Assembly: GCA_900321055.1 (NCBI GenBank)
Contig: ONUQ01000036.1
Location: 1 to 5,392, forward strand
Length of the DNA stretch: 5,392 nt
Direction of reading: 5' to 3'
Origin: an uncultured Elusimicrobia bacterium
GTDB taxonomy: Bacteria; Elusimicrobiota; Endomicrobiia; Endomicrobiales; Endomicrobiaceae
Shown: in pieces, positions 1 through 5,392 of the stretch
How positions within the stretch are numbered: position 1 is the stretch's first letter
Layout: each line of letters starts with the position of its first letter
Notes under the pieces: generated by a model
The model's input: only the letters and a program-made list of their open reading frames with translations
What the model was told of the DNA's origin: nothing
Databases searched by the model: none
Made by a program: the position numbers and the translations under genes

Positions 1-1441
1 CCTTTTTGTACTTGAAGCGGACGACATTGGAGAAGATCAACAGAATATTCTTTGCTTTCTGATATATTTATTGTAAATTCTATATCAATAGGATACTCAT
101 ATTCTTCCTGTATACATCTAAGCATTCTTTTCATTTGATCCATTAGAGTTTGGTTAGACACAATCCCCTTACAAGAAATAAATTTTACATCCCGTTTCAT
201 TCCCATTTCTCTAAGTCTTGATTCTGCATCATAATCATGTTCTAACAGTATATTATCAAGATAGTTCGGAATATCAGATTCGATATCTTTTAAAGAAAGT
301 TTTTTGAGAGATTTTTCAGGCATATTTATAACCTCTGTATTACCTTGAGAGAACTTATGTTTATCTGCAGAAGAAGAATACGATGTCTGTTCCGGCATAT
401 CCAAATTAACTATTCTGGGATAAGAACCTTCCGTTCGGTCAACTGCTGATGTTCCAAGTCCCATAACGAGTCTCAACATTCCGGCAGTCGGATCACTATC
501 TTTCATTATTCTATAAGGACTATACGAATATCCTACTCCTGCCGCACAAGGCATATAATTTGAACCATAATAAGAACCTGATACTCTCTGTATAAGAAGA
601 GCCATTTGTTCGTCTCTTTTATCCAAACCTCGTCTTTTACGATAATCAAGTGCGGAAAGATTCATAGAACTTGCATATACAATCTTAATAGCATGTTCAA
701 ATTCATCAAGCCTTTCTTCAATACTGCCTCTGTTGGCACAGAATACCGACTCATATTTCCCGGCAAAAGCATTTCCAAAACCATCCTCTAAAATACTGCT
801 TGAGCGAATAATATACGGATCTTGTCCATAATATTCTATGATTCTTACGAATTGCTCTCGCATAGCTTGAGAAAAAGTTCCTGTCATTATTTTTTTTGAA
901 AAATCCTCTGCCAGTTTAAAATAACCTTCATCTGTTCTTTGGCGAACCCTGGTATCCCACAGGTTATTATCAACTATGTATGTATAATAAAGATCTGAAC
1001 CTACATAGAAAGAATCATGAGGTTCAAGTATTTCACTAATATCATGTTCCTTATTTCTTATGATTGCTCTTGCAAGAAGCATACCGCAAGCTTTACCGCC
1101 TATCATTCCTGTTCCTACCATGTGATCTCTTATTGCAAAATAATCTTCAGGTGTGAAATGTTTTTTTACAAGAAGACGCATTTTTTCATCTCTTGTCATC
1201 ATAATATTGCACATTCGTGAACATTCTTCGGTTATATCCATACCGTTTTCTTTTAGCAACTTAACATGATTAAAAAATCTGTCCCATGAATCCGAATACT
1301 GTTCTTCGGCAGATCGTTGTGCCTGACCAAGTGCCTGATAGAAGTGACTTGATTTTACTCCATCCAATATAGGTCTAAACTCTTTTGTATCGGGATTATA
1401 TGTGTGTGGAAGAAACATAGTATCGGAATTTCTTTTCCATA

Positions 1442-1454
1442 CTTTTTGCGGACG
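1442..1454 (-). other. Frameshift site in the PEP-synthase-like gene
   Basis: Upstream the readable frame gives NSKTSMFVR; downstream the frame one base back gives PQKVWKRNSDTMFLPH. One base (or four) is missing relative to an intact gene. The upstream frame ends at TAA 1357-1355 and the downstream frame is closed at TAG 1472-1470, so the change lies between them, and the protein similarity places it near 1454-1442. The minus-strand motif C-AAA-AAG lies at 1448-1442. One added A in the five-A run (1447-1443) would restore VRKKVW; ribosomal -1 slippage on the motif would give the same peptide. Confidence 0.8.
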
Positions 1455-1591
1455 AACATAGATGTTTTGCTATTCGAATATACATCAAAGAAAAGTTGGG
1501 TTGTATTTAAAATTTTGTTTATTGCCTGTACGGAATGTTTTCCTCTTATGATAGGGAAAAAAGCAACCGTATCAAGAGTAAAAAGAAACGG

Positions 1592-1594
1592 TCA
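1592..1594 (-). other. In-frame TGA interrupting the PEP-synthase-like gene
   Basis: The minus-strand codon after ...GNFFRVT is TGA, and the next codons read PFLFTLDTVAFF in the same frame, so the coding sense continues straight through. From memory, relatives have cysteine here (VTCP), and TGT or TGC to TGA is a single change. Nothing else in the window supports recoding: purF (stop TAA) and the helicase (stop TAG) are free of in-frame TGA and use TGG for tryptophan. A 5-bp inverted repeat ACCGT/ACGGT (1592-1588 with 1570-1566) follows the codon, but its 17-base loop is unlike a bacterial SECIS. Confidence 0.8.
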
Positions 1595-1992
1595 TGTAAC
1601 TCTAAAAAAATTGCCCATCATAAGATCAGTAGCCCATGCAGTTTGTAATTCGGACAAACAGTCAAAAACATAGAAGGCATCCTTTCCTTCTTTATTAATT
1701 ATATTGTGTATATCTACCGTAAAATTTTCAAATCTGTGGGAAAGAGGGACATTAACCGTCTTTATATTCGGATTATCTTCAATAAGAGGTTCATGACTTG
1801 CGAATCTAAAATATATAATATTGCGGTTATCATTAATGGCTTGTTTTATGTATGGTTGCATGAAGAGTTTAAATTGTGAAAGCTCAGAAACTCGCCATAC
1901 AACATTGTCGCCAAGCCTAATGTTGTCCAATGCTTTATCCATCTCCTCAATACCGCTCTTTATTCTGTCAAATGCCGTCATAATAATTTCTC

Positions 1993-1998
1993 CCTCCT
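1993..1998 (-). promoter_or_regulatory. Ribosome binding site of the PEP-synthase-like gene
   Basis: The minus strand reads AGGAGG, a perfect Shine-Dalgarno, 11 bases before ATG 1981-1979. It fixes that start. It also shows that the initiation signal is still intact in a gene whose body is broken. It lies in the 28-base gap after the purF stop, so translation of the two genes from one message is likely. Confidence 0.75.
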
Positions 1999-2009
1999 AA
2001 TAAAAAATA

Positions 2010-3368
2010 TTAATTATCAGTGATTTTAGAAGGATAATTCCCGTCAAAACAAGCACAACAAAATTTTTCTGTATCTTCACTGTCACATGCTTTTTTCATA
2101 TTGTTAATATCAAGAAAAGTTAAACTGTCAACATTTAAAAATTCTTTTATCTCTTCGTTACTTTTCATTGCGGATATAAGTTTATCTTTGTTTGGAGTAT
2201 CTATTCCGTAATAACAAGGTGATATTACCGGCGGACAAGACAATGCAAAATGTATTTCTTTTGCACCTACATCTCTTAAAATTTTAACGATTTTTTGTGC
2301 TGTTGTTCCCCTTACCAATGAATCGTCTATAAGAACAATTTTTTTGTTTTCAATAACATCTTTTATAGGAAAAAGTTTTAATCTTGCTGTTATTTCCCTC
2401 ATCTTTTGTGACGGTTTTATAAAACTTCTGCCCACATAATGATTTCTTATAAAACCGGTTTGAAATTTTATTCCGGACTCTTCCGCAAATCCTTGAGCAG
2501 AAAATATTCCCGTATCAGGAACAGGAACAACAATATCAGCTTTTATATCTTTCATTTGCTTTGCAAGATATTTTCCCATTAATACTCTTGCATTTTTAAC
2601 ACTTTTATTACATAACACACTATCAGGTCGTGAAAAATATACTTGTTCAAAAATACAGAACTTCTCTTTTTCTTTTTTATTAAGATAAATATCTTCTATA
2701 ATTTCACCGTTTTCTATTACAATAACTTCGCTCGGATTAACATTTCTTATAAATGTTCCCCCGGCAGCATCGATTGCAGATGTTTCCGATGCAAGTATAT
2801 AAGAATCACCGTTCTTTCCCAAGACAAGAGGTCTGTACCCGAACGGATCTCTAACACCTACAAGTTTGTTACCGATAATAAATATTAAAGAGTATGCACC
2901 TTCCAACTTTGATACTGCATTTTTTATAATGTTTCCGGCGGAAAACCCCTTACTTTTTGCAACCAAATGTGCAACTATTTCTGTATCTGATGTATGATTA
3001 AAAATTGAACCGCTTTGTGCAAGCTCTTTTTTTATGGTTTCACAGTTTGTAATGTTTCCGTTATGAGCAACGGCAATATTGCCATGAATACAATTAAAAA
3101 CAAACGGTTGTGCATTTAATAATGTGCTTTCGGAATGAGTGGAATATCTTACATGCCCTATACAAACCTTACCGGTTAATGTATTTAATATTTTTTCTTT
3201 AAATATTTGTGATACAAGTCCCATAGATTTATGTGTAATATAATTTATGCCATCATTATTTGAAGTAATTCCTGCAGATTCTTCCCCTCTATGTTGTAAA
3301 GTTAAAAGTCCTACAAAAACCAACATGGAAGCAGTTTCACTATTTTCTATACCGAATATTCCGCACAT
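2010..3368 (-). CDS. purF: Amidophosphoribosyltransferase (glutamine PRPP amidotransferase)
   Basis: This cytosolic enzyme makes 5-phosphoribosylamine from PRPP and glutamine, the first committed step of de novo purine synthesis. The 452 residues match the usual family length. The N-terminal Ntn glutaminase domain starts with Cys2, the nucleophile exposed when Met1 is removed, and has LQHRGEESAGI (24-34), GHVRYST (71-77), HNGN (102-105), SDTE (127-130) and RDPFGYRPL (173-181). The phosphoribosyltransferase domain has VPVPDTG (281-287) and the PRPP loop IDDSLVRGTT (347-356). Cys238, Cys385, Cys437 and Cys440 fall where the Bacillus subtilis enzyme binds a [4Fe-4S] cluster. The start is secure: MCGIFG is the canonical mature N-terminus, AAGGAG lies eight bases upstream, and an in-frame TAA at 3383-3381 rules out an N-terminal propeptide. 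The gene ends with TAA and is followed after 28 bases by the broken PEP-synthase-like gene. It appears intact and functional. Confidence 0.97.
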   Translation of the reverse strand: MCGIFGIENSETASMLVFVGLLTLQHRGEESAGITSNNDGINYITHKSMGLVSQIFKEKILNTLTGKVCIGHVRYSTHSESTLLNAQPFVFNCIHGNIAVAHNGNITNCETIKKELAQSGSIFNHTSDTEIVAHLVAKSKGFSAGNIIKNAVSKLEGAYSLIFIIGNKLVGVRDPFGYRPLVLGKNGDSYILASETSAIDAAGGTFIRNVNPSEVIVIENGEIIEDIYLNKKEKEKFCIFEQVYFSRPDSVLCNKSVKNARVLMGKYLAKQMKDIKADIVVPVPDTGIFSAQGFAEESGIKFQTGFIRNHYVGRSFIKPSQKMREITARLKLFPIKDVIENKKIVLIDDSLVRGTTAQKIVKILRDVGAKEIHFALSCPPVISPCYYGIDTPNKDKLISAMKSNEEIKEFLNVDSLTFLDINNMKKACDSEDTEKFCCACFDGNYPSKITDN

Positions 3369-3376
3369 TTTTTTTA

Positions 3377-3382
3377 CTCCTT
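3377..3382 (-). promoter_or_regulatory. Ribosome binding site of purF
   Basis: The minus strand reads AAGGAG, followed by T and seven A's, then ATG: an optimal spacing of eight bases. Its first A (3382) is also the last base of the 10-bp hairpin just upstream, so the structure could affect ribosome access. Confidence 0.8.
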
Positions 3383-3404
3383 AAAAATTGCAAAGCAATT
3401 TTTA
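3382..3404 (-). promoter_or_regulatory. Leader hairpin abutting the purF ribosome binding site
   Basis: A perfect 10-bp inverted repeat, TAAAAATTGC and GCAATTTTTA around a 3-base loop, sits in the 5' leader and ends on the first base of AAGGAG. Only three pairs are G-C or next to them at the loop, so stability is moderate. It could hold the ribosome binding site open or partly hidden, or mark a processing site. It does not match a purine riboswitch that I recognise, and a regulatory role is inference. Confidence 0.45.
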
Positions 3405-3437
3405 GATTACAAGCTTAGATAAAAAATTTTACTTTTC

Positions 3438-3463
3438 TTATCTGATAAACTGATTTTAGTTTA
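3438..3463 (-). promoter_or_regulatory. Overlapping dyad symmetries early in the purF leader (possible operator)
   Basis: Two small inverted repeats overlap by three bases just downstream of the predicted transcription start. One is an 11-base palindrome, TTATC-N-GATAA, at 3438-3448, too tight to form a hairpin and more like a protein-binding dyad. The other is TAAACT/AGTTTA at 3446-3463 with a 6-base loop. In such AT-rich DNA chance repeats are common, so this is only a candidate. Confidence 0.25.
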
Positions 3464-3470
3464 ACAACAA

Positions 3471-3500
3471 ATTATAACTACATTTTTAAATATATTACAA
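3471..3500 (-). promoter_or_regulatory. Probable sigma-70-type promoter of purF
   Basis: The minus strand has a perfect -10 box TATAAT (3476-3471) and a weak -35 box TTGTAA (3500-3495, four of six matches) with an 18-base spacer. Transcription would start near 3464, giving a leader of about 95 bases before purF. The position just downstream of the helicase terminator supports it. The -35 is unconvincing and AT-rich DNA throws up false TATAAT boxes. Confidence 0.5.
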
Positions 3501-3506
3501 AAACAA

Positions 3507-3541
3507 AAAGGTGCTTAAAGATTTTATCCTTAAGCACCTTT
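3507..3541 (-). terminator. Intrinsic terminator downstream of the helicase gene
   Basis: A perfect 12-bp inverted repeat, AAAGGTGCTTAA with TTAAGCACCTTT, can extend past one A-C mismatch to GAT/ATC around a 3-base loop. On the minus strand the stem runs into TTTTTGTTTTTG, a good U-tract, 116 bases after the helicase stop codon. The plus strand also has T's after the stem (GCTTTTTT), so it could work both ways, but no plus-strand gene is seen. The 115 bases between it and the helicase stop hold nothing recognisable. Confidence 0.85.
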
Positions 3542-3656
3542 GCTTTTTTACCGTTATTAAGTTGTTGTTTAGATTCTATAACAAAAATTTTCTCTTGTCA
3601 AATTGATGTATTGTTTAAATTTTTACAGATTTAAAAATTAAAAATAAAATATTATC

Positions 3657-5392
3657 CTATATCCCTAAAGAATCAGGTTCTATTACAGTATATTTTAACG
3701 ATTTATAAGTTTTCAACCTTTTATTAAACATCTTTTTCAATAACAAAATATTTGTATCAACATAATCGTAAATTTGAATATCTTTTTTATTAGGATGTTT
3801 TCTTAAAAGTCTTCCGGTATATTGAACAAGTTTTCCTTTAAATGAACTTGGCATCGTTAAAAACAAAGTATCAAGAGATGGTTCATCAAACCCCTCCCCT
3901 ATATAAGAACCCGTTGCTATTATTATCATATTTTTATTTTCTTTGTTTTTTATTTGTTCAATAATTGTTTTATATTCTTTTTGTTTTATACCGCCATATA
4001 ATAATATAATATTTTCTACTTTATTTTTTAATATAGCATATAAAATATTAATATGTTCCTTTCTTTCGGTAATAATTAACGGAAATCTTTTTTGTTGTAA
4101 TACTTCCAAAATATCTTGAATTATCAGATTGTTTCTATCTGAATCATTTATAATGTTTTTCCATAAATCATTAATATCTGATTGCTTACCGAAATTATAA
4201 TTAAAAGTTGTTTCTTTAACAAAAACTTTGCAATACAGTAACTTTTCTTGTTTAAATTGATAACAAATTTTTCCGCATTGAAAATTTATAATCGGTTGAT
4301 GTCCGTCACTTCTGTAAGGAGTAGCCGTAAGACCTAACACATATTTTGCTTTTGCACAGTTTAAAATTTTTTCAAATGAAAAAGCACTTATATGATGACA
4401 TTCATCCACAATAATAAGACCATAATTTAGTATTATGTTATTAACTCCTTTTTCATTATACATACTTTGAAACATCGCAACATCAATAATACCTGTAGTT
4501 TTATCTTTATTTGCTCCTATTTGTCCTATTTTATTTTTATCAATATTCAACAGATTATTTAATTGTTTTTTCCATTGCTCCATTATATTTTTTCTATGTA
4601 CCAAAATAAGAGTATTTGTTTTTCTTTTTGCAATTACAGCTATTGCCATAATTGTTTTTCCCGTTCCCGGTGGAGCTACTAAAATTCCGATATTATGTGA
4701 AACTATATTATTAACTGCCAAACTTTGTTCTTTATCTAATTTTTCTTTAAATTTTACTCTAAATTTTTTGCCGATGCATCTTTCATCTTTTATTGAAAAA
4801 TTTATATTGTATTTATTCAATAATATCTTTACATCTTCCAAACATCCTCTCGGCAAAGAAATGTAACCGTTTATAAATTCACAACATGTTATTACTCTTG
4901 GAATTAAATAAGTAGAAAATCTTAATTTCTGTTTTTTATAAAATTCAGGATTATGAAATGTTGCCGTGTATTTTAACAAATTAATAAATTTAGATGGTAA
5001 TTTATCTTCTTTTATATAAATCCTGTTTGCAATAATAATTTCAACAGAAATCGGCAAATTATTTATTTGTTCAAATTTTTGTTCATTGGATGGTAAAATC
5101 AACCAAGGTTTTGTTTCTTCTTCATTAGTTCTGTTTAATATAAAATTATATTGATTGTTTGAATTTGCTTTACTTAAAATATTTTCTACATCATACAAAG
5201 AAATTTTTCTGATAGATTTTAAATAACTCCATTGGTCTATAATTTTATTTCCATTATTATCAATGAATACAGAATTATTTTGTTTAACAGCTTGCTTTTG
5301 AAACGGTAATGCAATTAAATTACCGAGTCCGTCATTTGTAAGAAAATCTTGATTCGGGAAAAAACGGTCATAGCTTTTCATACTCATTTTAA
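3657..5392 (-). CDS. Superfamily 2 helicase with the tail of an AEP-type primase domain (TOTE-like), 5' end off the window
   Basis: This is an ATP-dependent DExH helicase/translocase fused to what looks like the end of an archaeo-eukaryotic-type primase (AEP) domain. Residues are numbered from ATG 5387-5385. Residues 5-60 contain SYDRFFPNQD, LGNLIALP (21-28), NNSVFID (37-43) and DQW (51-53), which I recognise from TOTE-system AEP proteins. A linker with PEFYKKQKLRFSTYLIPRVI (147-166) follows. The helicase core has LDKEQ (217-221), Walker A APPGTGKT (238-245), motif II DECHH (328-332), motif III LTATP (353-357), motif V ATGSYIGEGFDEP (491-503) and motif VI QYTGRLLR (522-529), all intact. The codon before that ATG is AAA and the frame is open to the edge, no ribosome binding site is visible, and the homology would begin mid-domain. 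The true start therefore probably lies several hundred codons upstream. The stop is TAG. By eye G+C is about 20-27% in sampled lines, lower than in the other two genes. A role in defence or mobile-element conflict is inference; its partners are not visible. Confidence 0.85.
   Translation of the reverse strand, partial: KMSMKSYDRFFPNQDFLTNDGLGNLIALPFQKQAVKQNNSVFIDNNGNKIIDQWSYLKSIRKISLYDVENILSKANSNNQYNFILNRTNEEETKPWLILPSNEQKFEQINNLPISVEIIIANRIYIKEDKLPSKFINLLKYTATFHNPEFYKKQKLRFSTYLIPRVITCCEFINGYISLPRGCLEDVKILLNKYNINFSIKDERCIGKKFRVKFKEKLDKEQSLAVNNIVSHNIGILVAPPGTGKTIMAIAVIAKRKTNTLILVHRKNIMEQWKKQLNNLLNIDKNKIGQIGANKDKTTGIIDVAMFQSMYNEKGVNNIILNYGLIIVDECHHISAFSFEKILNCAKAKYVLGLTATPYRSDGHQPIINFQCGKICYQFKQEKLLYCKVFVKETTFNYNFGKQSDINDLWKNIINDSDRNNLIIQDILEVLQQKRFPLIITERKEHINILYAILKNKVENIILLYGGIKQKEYKTIIEQIKNKENKNMIIIATGSYIGEGFDEPSLDTLFLTMPSSFKGKLVQYTGRLLRKHPNKKDIQIYDYVDTNILLLKKMFNKRLKTYKSLKYTVIEPDSLGI

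Larger units (their letters stand above)
1..1981 (-). pseudogene. Broken PEP-synthase-like gene (KaiC-like N-terminus plus PPDK_N/PEP-pyruvate-binding domain), 3' end off the window
   Basis: The product resembles pyruvate phosphate dikinase/PEP synthase N-terminal (ATP-grasp) proteins that carry a RecA/KaiC-like N-terminal domain. The family's exact reaction is not clear to me; ATP-dependent phosphotransfer to pyruvate is inferred. Translation starts at ATG 1981-1979 behind a good ribosome binding site. Residues 1-129 form the KaiC-like part: GDNVVW (24-29) stands where a Walker A would be but lacks GKT, and a Walker-B-like strand AFYVFD ends at D107. A TGA at 1594-1592 then interrupts the frame. 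The same frame goes on as PFLFTLDTVAFFPIIRGKHS, and near 1454-1442 the homology moves to the -1 frame, which is open to base 1 without another stop. That part holds GTGMIGGKACGM (1115-1080), the ATP-grasp signature around IIRSSS...AFAGKYES (812-741) and LLQCRPLQ (35-12), the usual end of PPDK_N. About 660 codons are visible, and relatives, as I recall them, extend further. No His swivelling domain or PEP barrel is seen. An intact gene with two sequence errors remains possible. Confidence 0.85.

Noticed and set aside
606..791. Plus-strand open frame of 61 codons
   Set aside because: It lies antisense to the conserved ATP-grasp region of the PEP-synthase-like gene, has low-complexity content and no ribosome binding site or recognisable domain.
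1017..1220. Plus-strand open frame of 67 codons
   Set aside because: It is antisense to the GGKACGM region of the PEP-synthase-like gene; its His/Cys/Phe-rich sequence is typical of a shadow frame.
1566..1592. Bacterial SECIS element after the TGA
   Set aside because: Only a 5-bp stem (ACCGT/ACGGT) with a 17-base loop is present; there is no short loop with the expected G's at the usual distance from the codon.
1404..1673. Plus-strand open frame of 89 codons covering both lesions
   Set aside because: Although it covers the damaged stretch, the minus-strand frames there match the family on both sides of each lesion, so the plus-strand frame is a shadow.
2643..2888. Plus-strand open frame of 81 codons
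   Set aside because: It is fully antisense to purF, whose frame is certain, and is a Phe/Ile-rich shadow.
3369..3656. A riboswitch, small RNA gene, attachment site or CRISPR repeat in the gap between purF and the helicase
   Set aside because: Beyond the terminator, promoter and small hairpins described, there is no conserved riboswitch core, no repeated spacer pattern and no tRNA-like fold; an imperfect TAACAACAA/TTGTTGTTT pair around the terminator (3462-3470 and 3562-3570) is too weak to claim.
1..5392. A genetic code in which TGA is a sense codon
   Set aside because: purF and the helicase contain no in-frame TGA over more than 1000 codons and use TGG for Trp; one TGA in a gene that is also frameshifted is not evidence of recoding.
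3657..5392. Reading the helicase as a type III restriction subunit or XPB/UvrB protein
   Set aside because: The SF2 core would allow it, but the N-terminal SYDRFFPNQD and LGNLIALP stretch and the PEFYKKQ...PRVI linker point to the primase-fused family instead, and no nuclease motif is visible.

Overview
The window is AT-rich and all of its genes lie on the minus strand. Read in the direction of transcription (right to left) they are: (1) the C-terminal part of a large helicase, 3657-5392, which probably starts beyond the right edge; (2) a 288-base gap with an intrinsic terminator, a promoter and a structured leader; (3) an intact purF, 2010-3368; and (4) a broken gene for a PEP-synthase-like protein, 1-1981, which runs off the left edge.

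The organism cannot be fixed from this sequence. The purF product keeps the four cysteines of the oxygen-sensitive [4Fe-4S] class, which fits an anaerobe. Low G+C together with a freshly broken metabolic gene fits a host-associated or reducing genome. An Elusimicrobia/Endomicrobium-like or Bacillota-like bacterium is a guess, not a finding.

The helicase has the full set of superfamily 2 motifs. Its first ~60 residues match, from memory, the end of the archaeo-eukaryotic-type primase (AEP) domain that is fused to such helicases in TOTE conflict systems. The frame is still open at the right edge, so the ATG at 5387-5385 is probably an internal methionine. This is the best candidate for an unusual system, but the catalytic part of the primase and any partner genes lie outside the window.

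Downstream of the helicase a strong hairpin terminator separates it from purF, which has its own TATAAT-type promoter, a ~95-base leader and a hairpin abutting its ribosome binding site. Only 28 bases separate purF from the PEP-synthase-like gene, so the two were probably co-transcribed. That last gene has an in-frame TGA at 1594-1592 and a -1 type frameshift near 1442-1454, yet more than 480 codons after the shift are clean. This means recent inactivation, sequence errors or, less likely, recoding. Apart from the purine-synthesis step of PurF, no joint pathway for these genes can be read from the window.
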